Positions 1-11,556 of a stretch of 64,000 nucleotides of DNA are shown in pieces. Below the pieces are notes generated by a model that was given only the letters and a program-made list of their open reading frames with translations, was not told the DNA's origin and searched no databases. Position 1 is the stretch's first letter. Each line of letters opens with the position of its first letter. Made by a program: the position numbers and the translations under genes. Source of the DNA: Furcasterigmium furcatum (Eukaryota; Ascomycota; Sordariomycetes; Glomerellales; Plectosphaerellaceae); assembly GCA_001599815.1 (NCBI GenBank), contig BCIA01000001.1:62001-126000 (forward strand), read 5' to 3'.

Positions 1-1430
1 GACAGAATCGGCCGCATCTGGGCCACCCGACAGCTCTGCCTCGTCTGGATCGTCGGCATCGTCATCTTCATGGCCAACAATGGCAGCCTTGGCGCCGTCT
101 ACGCGGGCCGCTTCATCGCCGGCCTCGGCGTCGGCCAGACTCCTGTTGTCGGCCCTGTCTACCTCGCCGAGATCGCGCCCGCCTCCATCCGTGGTCTCTG
201 CACCTGCGTCTTCACCGGCTTTGTCTACCTCGGCATCGTCTTGGCGTACTTTGCCAACTACGGCACTCAGGTCAATCTCGGCGACGAGACCCACGCGAGG
301 TGGCTGCTCCCAACCTCTCTTCACCTGATGTTCGCTGGCCTCATCTTCTGCCTCACCTTCCTGCAGTACGAGTCGCCCCGCTTCCTCATCAAGAAGGGTA
401 ACGTCGAAAAGGCGACCCAGGTCATGGCCCGCCTCCGCAGCCTCCCTGAGGACCATGACTACGTCGTCCGCGAGATATCGGCCATCCAGATGGCCCACGA
501 GCACGAACTCGAGGCCGTCAAGGGCACGAGCTTCTTCGGCACGGTCAAGGAACTCTTCACCATCCCGAGCAACCTGTACCGCCTATACCTTACCAGCATG
601 GTCCAGTTCCTGTCACAGTGGTCCGGCGCCGGTTCCATCACGCTCTACGCGCCCGACCTGTTCAGCCTTCTCGGCGTCACTGGCCAGAACGAGTCGCTGC
701 TCGTGACGGCAGTCTTCGGTATCGTCAAGCTCTGCGCAGCCCTCATCTGTGCTCTATTCCTCGTCGACGTCATCGGCCGCAAGCGCGCCCTCCTCACCGG
801 CATCACGCTGCAGACGATCGCCATGATATATGTCGCCTCATTCCTGACTGCCATCCCCCAGCTTGGCGTCGACGAGGACTTTGTGCTGCCCGCCGCCGAC
901 CTCGGGGCCAGCCGCGGCGCCATCGCGATGATCTATGTGTCGGGCTTTGGCTGGGCGCTGGGTTGGAATTCCAGTGAGTAACGAACCTACCTGCTGAACA
1001 GGTGCAGAATCTGACTTTCGCAGTGCAATACCTCCTCACGGCCGAACTGTTCCCCCTACGCGTCCGTGCCCTCGCCACCTCCTGGGCCATGACGCTGCAC
1101 TTTGCCAACCAATACGGAAACAGCCGCGCCGTGCCCAACATGCTGCTCCCGACGGCGCAGGGCGGTATCAGCCCAAAGGGCACCTTCTGGTCGTTCGCCG
1201 CCATCACGCTGATCGGCGGCATCTGGGTGTTCTTCTTCGTCCCCGAGACTTCGGGTCGCTCGCTTGAGAGTATGGACAGGCTGTTCGACCTCCCCTGGTA
1301 CAGGATTGGCCTCTACGGCAACAAGGATGCAGAGGAGCAGGACGCGGTGTACAACGAGAAGGAGGAGGCTGCCGCCGGCGCTCAGGGGCAGTCGCACCAC
1401 GCGGAGAAGGCCCAGAAGCCCGAGGTGTAA
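1..1430 (+). CDS. MFS sugar/quinate permease, 5' end missing
   Basis: 3' part of a major facilitator superfamily permease of the sugar porter family; the reading frame is open from base 1, so the start lies outside the window. Exons 1-973 and 1024-1430, joined by a 50-nt intron (donor GTGAGT, acceptor TTCGCAG). The fragment opens with the loop motif DRIGR, followed by hydrophobic helices, the PESPR-like motif (YESPRFL), a central hydrophilic loop and the closing PETSGRSLESMD motif. The tail LPWYRIGLYGNKDAEE resembles fungal quinate permeases and their relatives, so the substrate is probably a polyol, quinate or hexose taken up with protons at the plasma membrane. Family assignment is firm, substrate is inferred. 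Confidence 0.88.
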
Positions 1431-2180
1431 AGACTAGGTATCCATATTACAATACATACCGTCACCTCACACTGATAAGCCTGCAGACAGGGCGAAGGCC
1501 CTGTTCTATTTTCACCGCCCTCAATAGGCAGGGCTGCCCGCGTGGCGGTCCGTGTGAGCTGCTTGGACTAGATTTGGCGAAGGCATCTGAGATGCGACCA
1601 CCCGGAAGACCCTGGCCATTCCCCAGATGCGCGAAGCTGAAGGGGGGGTACCCCCATTCTCTGGCCGAGTCGCAATGCCACCATGACAGATCTTCCTCCG
1701 CTGCGACGTAGCGTTGATAGCCGTCTCGCACCCCGGCATCGGCCGGTTCAGCTCGTGACGACGTGCTGCCCGTTGTACATACCTCGTCGTCTCTGAGGAG
1801 CTGGCCTCACGTGGCAGCCTGAACACACGATCCGTGTAAACGTCACTGATCGATCTGATACAGACCATGTTGCTTGTCCCCCGTTTGCACAGGCACACAA
1901 GCCCTCATGGGAGGCCGGGATGTCATGCACGGGGAGAGGAAACGTACAGGTACTTGCTGCATGGAAGGCTGTTTGCTTGGCAGCTCGGCTTGGAGGTAAG
2001 GGATCTGCCACACCCCGGCTCACCCTTCACCTTTGTGTCCCGGTCCAAGTCCCCCTCCTGTTTTGCTCTCCCGCGCCGCAGGTCTATATCTGCACTTGTC
2101 CTCCTTCTTTCCCCCCCCATCATCCAGGACTGCTTCTGTCACACTTTTCTGAAACCCTTCTGCACCCGTCGGAGTCATCC
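1431..2180. other. Intergenic: terminator side and fork head 5' leader
   Basis: No coding gene seen. The last 150 bases are rich in C and T (long CT and C runs near 2100-2130) just before the fork head start codon, as is common for promoters and 5' leaders of filamentous fungi. Confidence 0.5.
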
Positions 2181-3433
2181 ATGACTGCCTATCGAATTTA
2201 TGAAGCTGAAGCGGAGGGCATGATGCCGCATGCCTTTTCGTATCATGCCTCCCCGGAACCCAAGCACGCGCAGGCGTTCTCCGGAGAACTGCAATATCAT
2301 GACAACTTCCCCGTCGACTACCCTTCCCAGTCGCCCTACATGCTCTCGCAATCGGACATGTCGCCTCGTGGGTTGAAGCAGGACTACTACTCACCCTGCA
2401 TCACGCCTCAGCACGACTTGCACGTCCAGCTCCACCTGGGCCAAACCCAGGCCGACCTGGGCTTCCAGCAGACCTCCCAGGTCCCAGACTCCTTCGCCGA
2501 AGCCAGCCTGTCACCTGCCGAGCTGTTTCTTCAGGACACTGACGATGAAGGCATGAGCCCCACGCCGGAGCCCCTGACACCGGACGGCGGAGACATCATG
2601 GACGACGCCAAGGGCGATGGGCCGCCATATTCGAAGCTCATCTACAAGGCGCTCATGGACTGTCCCGACCACACCTTGTCCCTGCAGGAGATCTACCAGT
2701 GGTTCCGCGATAACACAACCAAGTGCGCCAACAAGGGTTGGCAGAACAGCATCCGCCACAACCTCAGCATGAACAAGGTAAGTTGCCTCCGCCGTTCCGG
2801 GGCCTCGTCAACTAACCCCAGAAGGCGTTCGTCAAGCCCCAGGCGCCGAAGGTCGAGACCGACTGCACGCCGGACAACCCGCCCAAGGCCAGCCGCAAGA
2901 AGTCGCCTCTCTGGATGCTCGAGCCGTGGGCCATCCAAGAGGGTGTTTACAGCACGACACGGTACCGCGACCATGAAGGCAAGCGTCGCCGCAAGAACAC
3001 GACGCACAACAGTAACCAGTCCATCTACCCTCACCCCGAGCACCCCAACCAGACGATCCCCGGCCGTGCCAGGTCCGGACGCAAGGGTGGCGTGGCCGCG
3101 AGCAAGAGCAGACAGGCCACGCGCAACCGCGCGGGAGACGCACACCCGGGCTTCGCCCCGCCCCAGAGCCCCTTCGCGCACTTCGAGCCCTTTGACGGCC
3201 ACCTCCAGCTTCAGTACATGGCCCAGCCGCCATACCAGGCTCAGGGATACACCGACCGCGGCTTGGCGGACGCGGCCATGGTGCCCGCCGCCCCGGCGTA
3301 CGCGGGCAACTACCCCAGCCACTACACGCTCGGCGACGTGCAGGGCATGTGGGAGGGCGACAACCACCTCTTCGAGGGCGGGGGCATGATCTACGGCTGG
3401 CCCCAGGGCGGCTACGGCGGCTCTCCCATGTGA
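2181..3433 (+). CDS. Fork head domain transcription factor
   Basis: Predicted nuclear DNA-binding regulator of 402 residues from exons 2181-2777 and 2822-3433 (44-nt intron, donor GTAAGT, acceptor CCCAG, phase 0). The start at 2181 opens the sequence MTAYRIYEAE. The fork head (winged helix) domain spans about residues 148-248: PPYSKLIYKALM begins helix 1 and WQNSIRHNLSMNK is the recognition helix; the intron lies right after that helix. The wing after the helix is unusual: an insert with several Pro and Lys replaces the usual GKGxYW turn and ends KKSPLW. The N-terminal 147 residues and the C-terminal 150 residues are Pro/Tyr/Gln/Gly-rich and probably disordered. Target genes cannot be told from sequence. 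Confidence 0.9.
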
Positions 3434-5196
3434 GGAGTTGGCCGAGGAGGCGTCGGTGCGATGGATGGACACGGGCTGCCAGGCCGGGCAGGGCAGGGCA
3501 GGGCATCAGCACATCACGGCGGGCGAAGGAAGGGGACGAACTGTGACGAGACTTGCATACGACGGACATATGGGGGGACGGCTGATCCTGTAATCTACGC
3601 TAGGCGACGAAAGAATGAACATCGGTATTGTCTCACGGCCCAATCTCGCAAGGTGAGCCATTTTCCCTGGCGAATGCCGTCAATTTCCAGCTCGCCGGGT
3701 CGCCGCTCGTCCAGGCATCGTCCGGAGGCTGGACGAGCCGTCGTCCACCCGCCGAGTTCCCCGGCCATCCCCTCGCGTACGCGGCGCGCGCGATTGGGTA
3801 CCGGTGCGGCGGTCCGCGCTTTGCCGCTCGCGGATGTGTTGGCGTGTGGTCGAGGCCGGTCGTGCGGAAGGGATGTGACTGATCAGCCAGCTAGCGGGAG
3901 GCTGGGCGGTGACTGCTGCAGATGTCTGGGCTCGGATTGGAGAGCTGGACCCGACAGACTGGTTGAGGAGAAAATGGCGATGTGAGCTGGCGTGGGCGAG
4001 ACAGAAATGGCGAGTGCCGTGGGCTCGTGGTGGTGGTGATAGTCTTGGGCCTCGGCAGCGGTGTGGATGGACGCGCGCGCCGGGCGTTGTCGTTTCTTCT
4101 CTCTTGTCAGTCGAGTGTCCGTCGATTCCGTGTGAATCGAATCTCATCGGCATGCGGTGCGCTCCGATCGATGTCGAATCGCGAGATGGACCAGGCGAGC
4201 GAGGAGGTTCAGCCCGCCACCGGGAGATGTGATGAGAGGGGCCACTGTAATTACAGGGACCGAACCGGGGAAGCTCGGAAGATTTTAGTGGCACCGTGGC
4301 CCCCACACGCCGGGGCCCGCACTGTCCGGTCCGCCAACGGTCACTGGGGCCAGGGCCGCCCGTTATCTGGCACTGCTTGTGGTGCAGTGACATCTTGACG
4401 TATGCAGGGCGCATGAGAGACAACTTCCGGAAGGCTTCCAGCATGCAGCCTCGTCACATCCCTCATCTCGCAGGGGGGGTGACAAGGTGAATAGGAGAGG
4501 GCCGTCAGATGACGACCGCGCCGAGCCAGGGAGACAACATCCGACAACCAACGAGCCACAGATCTGTCAGGTATCACCTCTCGCCCCCCGGGCCACGCCC
4601 ACGTCGCCTCGAGATGCTTTTGGTCTCCCGAGAACCGGGTAGACAATGAGAAGAGTGTGCCTCCAGCTGCTTCTCCCTCTGGCTATTCCCGGCATATGCG
4701 CGGTGCGCTGGCAAATCACGCCTCTTTCAGTCGAACTGCTCGCCATTTCTCTTTCGACGACCTGACCGCCTCTTCCAGGAATACCAGAGCCAAAACAACC
4801 ATGTGTGTCCGGAACGGTCCGCCCATTCTGACCTGCAACGTGTGCCGGCCTGCGCCGCTGAAACGTTCCATCTCTATGACCAGCGTCAGCTCAACCAGGG
4901 CAGCGCGCCGTGCAACCGGCGGACGACCTCCACGTGCCTCCGCCGTTGCTGTGTCGCGGACGTGTAACTCGTCGTGTGAGGAGGCGTCGCCCGTCATACC
5001 GGGGAGCCTCGGCCGCTGAACCGGCACGCTCGACCTGACGGTGCTGCCGTGCGACGTGGCCGCGCGAACCTCTGCGGTCTCGGCTCCTGATGGGTGCATC
5101 GCACCGCGTCGGACAGTATTCGGGTGATACACGTCTCAGGCGGCGCCGCCACAGCAACGTCGAGGGTATCAAGTGTATTTTCAGCTATGGCACCAC
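3434..5196. other. Intergenic region, about 1.8 kb
   Basis: Between the 3' ends of the convergent fork head and XLF genes. I found no reading frame with coding character, intron structure or protein motif; the small open frames here look random. It may hold both 3' UTRs. Confidence 0.45.
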
Positions 5197-6654
5197 CTAG
5201 AACTTTCGCTTCTTCCGCGCCGGGCCTGCCGCCGCTTTTCTCTCCAGCTCCTTCTGCAGTTCCTCTCGCTTGCGGTTCGCTCGTTCCTCCGACGTCTCCC
5301 GTGCCGGCGGCTCCGCGGCCTTCGCCTCGCGGCGTCCTCGACTGTCATCCTCCTCGCTCGCCTCCGGTGCCTTGGCCGCCGGCTTCCTGCCTATTTGACC
5401 GATCTTGCGCGCCGCGGGCTTGTTCTCCGGATCGGGGGTCTTTGATTCTCGAGGTTCCGTCTTGGCTGCGCCCCCGATGCGACCCGGCTTGCCTTTCTTG
5501 GGGGTCTGTTGTTTCGGCAGAGGAGGCGGCGGAGATGGGGCTTTTGTCTGCTCCTCGTCTGAGCCGGACTCAGTTTCTGAGCCGGCTGTGGCTGGAGGGG
5601 GCGTCGGGGCGCGCTTCTTCTTGCCGATGGCGCCAAGCCGCTGTTTTGGGGCTGGTCTGGGAGCAGGTACAGGCTCCTCGTCCTCGGTTGTGTCATCGTC
5701 TAGAGGAGCGGCCGGCTTACGAGGCGAGGAGTGGTGCGGAGGCGTTGCCTGCACCTGAAAGTCGTCGTTGTCCTCGTCATCGACTACAGCCGGGGTCTTC
5801 GCGCGTGTGGGAATCTCCGTAGTGTCTTTCGCGGGCCTCGTTATGGCGACGTCCCCCTCCAGTGTCTTCCACCAGTCGTCCAACGCAGGTGAATCAAACA
5901 CGTCCAGCCCTGAGGTATAGTCCAGGCCGGCACCAAACACGGCATCCGCGAGCGCCGACACGTCCTTCGGGTGCGACTCGGCCGCCTCCAAATCTGACTT
6001 CCACTCGCTCTGCTGAAACGGCGCCAGGCCCTTGATTTTGTCCTCGGCAGCCTTGCGTGTCGCTTTCTGCTTTGCAGACAGGACAGTGAAAATGTGCTCG
6101 AGTCGCGTCCCCGTCGCGTCGAGTTTGTCCAGCAGCTTGCCCATGACAGCGTCCTTTTGTTGGATGATTTCGACAAGTGACTGAACCTTCTGGCTCTGCG
6201 CGAGGCTGGCCTGCATGAGCGGCAGCACGAGCTCAGTGGTGAGGCGCGAGGCTGGGGCCTTCTTCAGAAACAAAGGCCACTTGAGTGGCTGCAGGTCTGG
6301 GATGTCACAGGTGATTCTGAGCGTCAACCCGTCATCTCCGGCGTCGCGGGAAGGCTCAGCCGTCAGGCTCACGCGGCTTGCTTGGTGGTCCGGGTGTGAG
6401 GGATCCAGGCTGGAGCGGATGCGGGAGAGGAACTGTTGCATGTTCTGACTGCTGTCTGTCGGGTCGATGCTGGTGTCTTCATCTAGGCTGCGGCGGTAGA
6501 TGCCCTTGCGATCGAGGGACTCAGACCAGATGTTTGCGAGGTCTGTGGCGTGGACGGTGTAGGAGTCTCTGGTGAAGCGCGTCGAGACGAGCAGCGCAGG
6601 CAGCCCGTCGGACGCCGAGACGGGCAGCGGGCGCCACGACGAGGAGTTTTCCAT
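5197..6654 (-). CDS. XLF/Cernunnos-type non-homologous end-joining factor
   Basis: Single-exon gene for a 485-residue protein resembling fungal XLF (NHEJ1/Nej1), which with XRCC4/Lif1 stimulates DNA ligase IV in double-strand break repair in the nucleus. The N-terminal head domain starts WRPLPVSASDGLPALLVS and continues SYTVHATDLANIWSESLDR, the fungal XLF pattern; a coiled-coil stalk follows (about residues 170-230). The remaining half is acidic, Pro-rich and low complexity, and ends in basic ARKKRKF, which fits the XLF-type Ku-binding motif (basic residues then Phe). I chose the ATG at 6654 because the head domain begins right after it; an in-frame ATG at 6741 would add 29 residues with no similarity I recognise. 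Confidence 0.8.
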   Translation of the reverse strand: MENSSSWRPLPVSASDGLPALLVSTRFTRDSYTVHATDLANIWSESLDRKGIYRRSLDEDTSIDPTDSSQNMQQFLSRIRSSLDPSHPDHQASRVSLTAEPSRDAGDDGLTLRITCDIPDLQPLKWPLFLKKAPASRLTTELVLPLMQASLAQSQKVQSLVEIIQQKDAVMGKLLDKLDATGTRLEHIFTVLSAKQKATRKAAEDKIKGLAPFQQSEWKSDLEAAESHPKDVSALADAVFGAGLDYTSGLDVFDSPALDDWWKTLEGDVAITRPAKDTTEIPTRAKTPAVVDDEDNDDFQVQATPPHHSSPRKPAAPLDDDTTEDEEPVPAPRPAPKQRLGAIGKKKRAPTPPPATAGSETESGSDEEQTKAPSPPPPLPKQQTPKKGKPGRIGGAAKTEPRESKTPDPENKPAARKIGQIGRKPAAKAPEASEEDDSRGRREAKAAEPPARETSEERANRKREELQKELERKAAAGPARKKRKF

Positions 6655-9600
6655 GCCGAATTGACGCGTGAGGAATCCCCCGTTCGAATTTTTGATGAGA
6701 GTTGACGGGATGGAAATGGGCCCGGGGCGAAGAGAGCCCATGTACGTAAGCTCTGCCTGTGAGAAGTGAGGCAGGAGCGGGAAGTGAGGCAGGAGCTGCC
6801 TGGTGTTTTGGTGTAACCAGCCACTGAGGCGCAGCTTTTGCGGCTGGTGGGCCGTGCAAAAGCCTCTGTAGTGCTATTCGCACTGTGATTCCAGAGGTCA
6901 TGCCAACAACAGCTCATCTCGTTCCCAACGCCAACCGTCGTCTATGCCTGCTGAGGAAGTAGTAGAAACTCGGTAGTTCTTTCTCTCACTTGAGACGTCA
7001 ATGTGAAGTATGCGGAGAGACTGCTTCCCTCATCTGGAGCCGCAGAATCTTGGAAGATGTTGCGGTTTCGAGAAGGTAATGTAACAATCAAGATATCGAT
7101 TGATACCTTATGACTGAGTTTTCTGCCTGCAGTAATGTATCAAAAGGAGTATTCAAGGTATTTGCTTCCCATTTGAGTCGGTTTGGGCCTGCAATTTCGC
7201 CCGAATCAGGAACGTCCGTCACACACCAACCCCAGCTCGAATGAGCTCTCCCAGCAGTCATGACCGACGCCTTGCTCTAGGAGAGTCCTGAACATTTGCG
7301 TGAGCATTAATCTACTCCATGATAATATGAAAATCAAGAAACTTCCTAAGGGGGGGCTGTCAAGCGTAAGCGGTGCTGTTGTCTGAGTGGTCTTGCAATT
7401 TCGTGTCCCCTTGGTATAATTTTCATGGTCTCGAAAGAAATTCATCAGATCTCACGACACCACGCCCCAGATCATCTAATAAGTTGAATTTACTGCTAGT
7501 AGAATTCTTATGCATTGTTCAATTTTTGCCGTCATGGAAAGCGCTTCCAGTATCGCTTCCGTCACTTGGACTGAGTCGGCATGCTGTCGCAGGTATGCAC
7601 CAAATTTCACATCGGCGAGCCCCAATCCGAGCCCACCGTGCCAAACTTGAAGACTCCAGGTGAGAGTTCAGTCTTTTAGACGCATTGATGCTTAGATTGT
7701 GAATACTTAATGCTCCCATTGCTGCCCTGACTGGCCCAGGACTGCCGACAAGCCCGCACCTCAAGTGTCGGTTCGGGAGTTTCCCTCCCGGTGGCAGCTC
7801 ATGAGGCGCCAATCCCGCCATGGGGCTACGAGTGGAGCCTTTAAAGTAGTGAGGTCTCTGAATACGAGGAACGAGTTGGCCTTATTTGAGTTCTCTTGTC
7901 GATCTAGGCGGCTGGAGTTCTGAACAATACCGCTCAGCTAAGCTAGCCAGCTCCCACGTGTCACGAATTGGATTACCAAGGAAGACTCCTAGCTGTTTTA
8001 CCATATATCAACATTTTCTCTCCAAGAGGCAGCTCTGGTCTTGAGTGAACATTCGCGACATCTGGAAAGGTTCACTTCAGCTTCAACCTGTCCTCAATAT
8101 TCAGTGCCAAACCAAGGTTTCCTCAGATCGGACCAACAGCCGAAACTTCACTTAAACAGTCCCCTTTAAAAAGAAATATGCTCACGTGGCAGATTACAGG
8201 CTATCATGCCCTCAAAGACACGACACAACGAAAGGACCGGCATTGCGGGACAGAGCCCTGGGTCACCAGTTCAGCTCGGACATGCCCGTCGACGTTACCT
8301 GGAAGGGGTCCTCGGAATGAAGAAGCTGGAAGATGGTGTATTGACATTTATATAGAAAAAAATGACGTAGACCCTCGAAGCTGCATTTATCCTCTACCTT
8401 TGAGGAGGTCCCTCCACTTGCTACCTCAGTGTGGTCAATTTGATGATGTTGTTGCGTTTGGTGCTGAACATGTTGGCTCGGAAACTTCCTGTAGACTTGC
8501 AATGTCCCCCAAAGCCCAATTACATAGAAATTTCAAAGCTTCTGGATGCAGCTTTTGCAAATGGAAGCCTTCGGAAAGCCTCGTCCGCGGGCATTTCAGG
8601 TGGTACTTGGACATCCATGGTACTGCGGATTTGGCCATGACCCCGCATGTACCTAGGTACCTCAAAATTTTGCACCACCCGAGAGTGCCGCTGCGACAAC
8701 ATCAATAGACCGCGAGACCTGGATGTACCAGAAAGCCATAAAGGCGAATGACTGTCGTGGATGCTGAATTTGTTGAACCTGGCATCGGTGTTGGTGCGAG
8801 AGGAGCCTCAGGAGCCAGCTGAGGCACGGTGTGAGACCGTGCGAGAAGCTCAGCCCACCAGAACCGCACGGCGCGATGACCCTCAAGACTTCGAGGGTGA
8901 CGTAGGTGCATGTATACTGTGCCTGCCTCCCTCTCCTAGCTGGTCGCACAAACTTGGAAGTCAACATGCAGCAGGCTTCTGTCAGGATCGTGAAACAATC
9001 TCCTGACATGCAGACCCGCTCTGATCGACCGCCATCACGATGACTTGATCAGTACTGACAGCGCATCCAACATCTCATCACCGTGGACGTACGTGTGTGT
9101 GACCACACCCGCCAAGCCGTCACCTGCCAGAACGTGGCGGGGAGCGCGCACGATCCAAGACAGCCGGCCGGACCCCTACTTTTGACGTCGTCCAATGCTC
9201 TCAGTCAGACGTACTTACAAACCAGTCCATCGAACGATTCAATAGACTCATCAAAGTCCTTCCTGCGAACAATCCTCCCGCATCCTTCGACGGCCCAGGA
9301 CACGGCTGAATGGCCAAGGTCTCCTGATGACACCCTCATCTCCGATTTGCCACCGCCCTCCAAACGGAACACCACAACGGCCCAGCTGGGCGTCATGCCC
9401 CCTGAGACCCCTGGACCAGCGTGCCACGCTTGCTCCCGCTCTGGCAAATGTGGTGGCTTTGCAGGGGTCGCCAGCTCAGACCTGGTTATTACCCGGCTGG
9501 GGAATCCTGGACCGCCCCCGGCAATTGGACAGCAGCAGCTGCTGCTGCCGTGCCGCGCCGCGCCTGCTTCCACTCATCGCCACAGCTGGAGGTGTCACTC

Positions 9601-9720
9601 TGTTGCCGGCAGGATCTCCTCATGCCATTCAAATGGCCGCCTCTCCCTCCTCAGCAGCGCTGGGCGCGCTCCTCACGGCCTCACCACCTCTCGACGCTCT
9701 CCCTAAAACCTGACGCCAAC
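6655..9720. other. Gene-poor, AT-richer intergenic stretch
   Basis: About 3 kb without a supportable gene. From about 6950 to 8700 the base composition is clearly lower in GC than the flanking coding DNA, and open frames are short with poor codon use. The last 500 bases, CT-rich and GC-richer, are probably the promoter and leader of the flavin oxidase. Part of the region could be decayed repeat sequence, but I see no terminal repeats or transposase remnants. Confidence 0.45.
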
Positions 9721-11184
9721 ATGGGCCAACAACCGAGCAGCCCGCTGGCCTCTTGCCTCAAGGATGTCTGCAACGGCCGCTCCGACTGCGTCGGTTTCCC
9801 CTCTGATCCCTTCTATCAGATCCGCTGGGTTGACCGCTACAACCTTGACATCCCTGTCGTGCCCGTTGCCGTGACCCGCCCCGACAACACCGAGGACGTC
9901 GCCGCCTTCGTCAAGTGTGCCTCCGAGCACAACGTCAAGGTCCAGGCCAAGTCTGGCGGTCACTCCTACGGCAACTTCGGCGTCGGCGGCGAGGACGGCG
10001 CGCTCGTCATCGACCTTCAGAACCTCCAGGACTTCTCCGTCGACCGCAACACCTGGCGCGCCACCATCGGCGCCGGCCACAAGCTCAGCGACGTCACTGA
10101 CAAGCTCCACAAGAACGGCGGCCGCGCCATTTCCCACGGGACCTGCCCCGGCGTTGGCATCGGCGGCCACGCGACCATTGGTGGCCTCGGGCCCTCATCG
10201 CGCATGTGGGGATCTTGCCTCGACCATGTGCTGGAAGTTGAGGTCGTCACCGCCGACGGCAAGATCCAGCGCGCCAGCGAGGACGAGAACTCGGACCTCT
10301 TCTTCGCCCTCAAGGGCGCCGGCGCCAGCTTCGGCGTCATCACAGAGTTCGTCATGCGCACCAACCCCGAGCCCGGCAATGTCGTCGAGTACACCTACTC
10401 CATGACCTTCTCGCGCCACCGCGACCTCGCCGACGTTTTCGAGCGCTGGCAGACTCTCATATCCGATCCGGACCTCGACCGCCGCTTCGGCTCAGAGTTC
10501 GTCATGCACGAGCTCGGCGCCATCATCACCGGCACCTTTTACGGCACAGAGGATGAGTTTGAGGCCACCGGCATCCCAGCGCGCATCCCCGCGGGCAAGA
10601 AGTCTATCGTGCTCAACGACTGGCTCGGGTCCGTCGCGCAGCAGGCGCAGGAGTCCGCTCTCTGGCTCAGTGATATCAGCACCGCCTTCACCGCAAAGAG
10701 CCTCGCCTTCAAGGAGGACCAGCTGCTCTCCTCCAAGGCCATCACCGACCTCATGACCTACATTGACGGCGCAAACCGCGGTACCCTCATCTGGTTCCTC
10801 ATCTTCGATGTTACCGGCGGCCGCATCTCAGACATCCCGAAGAACGCCACCGCCTACGGCCACCGTGACACCCTCATGTTCTGCCAGGGCTACGGCATCG
10901 GCATCCCCAAGCTCAACGACAATACCCGCAAGTTCATGAACGGCATCGTCTCGCGCATCCGCGCCGCCGTGCCCGGCGAGCTCGGCACCTACGCGGGCTA
11001 CGTCGACCCGAGCCTCGAAAACCCTGGGCAGGCGTACTGGGGATCAAACCTCGACACCCTGCGCCAGATCAAGCGCGACTGGGACCCGGAGAACGTCTTC
11101 TCGAACCCGCAGAGCGTGCGCCCGGCCGAGGTCGATGCCAGGGACGACACCCCCGGGTCGAATGGCGGTTCGAAAGACCAATAG
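9721..11184 (+). CDS. FAD-linked oxidase, berberine-bridge/gluco-oligosaccharide oxidase type
   Basis: Intronless gene for a 487-residue flavoprotein of the PCMH/BBE family, which oxidises sugars or alcohols with O2. Both covalent flavin anchors are visible: His81 in KSGGHSYG and Cys142 in SHGTCPGVGIGGH, so FAD should be bicovalently attached. The substrate and BBE C-terminal domain ends with YWGSNLDTLRQIKRDWDPENVF. Unlike secreted chito- or gluco-oligosaccharide oxidases there is no signal peptide; the protein begins MGQQPSSP, which fits an N-myristoylation site (Gly2, Ser6). Start at 9721 is favoured because upstream in-frame sequence has no family similarity. Substrate unknown. Confidence 0.9.
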   Translation: MGQQPSSPLASCLKDVCNGRSDCVGFPSDPFYQIRWVDRYNLDIPVVPVAVTRPDNTEDVAAFVKCASEHNVKVQAKSGGHSYGNFGVGGEDGALVIDLQNLQDFSVDRNTWRATIGAGHKLSDVTDKLHKNGGRAISHGTCPGVGIGGHATIGGLGPSSRMWGSCLDHVLEVEVVTADGKIQRASEDENSDLFFALKGAGASFGVITEFVMRTNPEPGNVVEYTYSMTFSRHRDLADVFERWQTLISDPDLDRRFGSEFVMHELGAIITGTFYGTEDEFEATGIPARIPAGKKSIVLNDWLGSVAQQAQESALWLSDISTAFTAKSLAFKEDQLLSSKAITDLMTYIDGANRGTLIWFLIFDVTGGRISDIPKNATAYGHRDTLMFCQGYGIGIPKLNDNTRKFMNGIVSRIRAAVPGELGTYAGYVDPSLENPGQAYWGSNLDTLRQIKRDWDPENVFSNPQSVRPAEVDARDDTPGSNGGSKDQ

Positions 11185-11556
11185 GACGGGTGCGGGAGTT
11201 GGCGGCGCAATCGGTTTGCTTCCTGGGTGTCTGCTTTTTTGATGTCTTTAGTTTTGCTTTAGGGTAATCGCATGTGCATTCAAGTCCGTCCTAAAAAGTT
11301 GGCCTTGCCCCAGTTTTGTGACGATCTTGCCCCGGTGAATCCTGCCGCGGTGTGGCTGCTGACCGAACTCGGTCAATCCCCTTATCTCGGTCTGCTTATC
11401 GCCGCGCCACACGTGACCTCCCACAAGAATCGCTTGTAGGGTTTTACCCACACGGGCTCGAAATTTTTGGCAGCTTGGACCGATCGACTTCACCGACGCC
11501 AAACCGACTCACGAACACCGCCCATTGTCTAATCAGTCACCTCACAATCCGACACA
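11185..11556. other. Intergenic; promoter of the uL14 gene
   Basis: No coding sequence. The region ends with the leader of the ribosomal protein gene, whose start codon sits in the context CACAATGG. Confidence 0.45.

Noticed and set aside
1920..2180. In-frame upstream extension of the fork head frame
   Set aside because: The upstream residues look like translated CT-rich leader; the ATG at 2181 gives a plausible N-terminus.
8178..8708. 176-residue plus-strand frame in the AT-richer stretch
   Set aside because: Poor codon use, no domain, no splice structure; the region is more likely non-coding.
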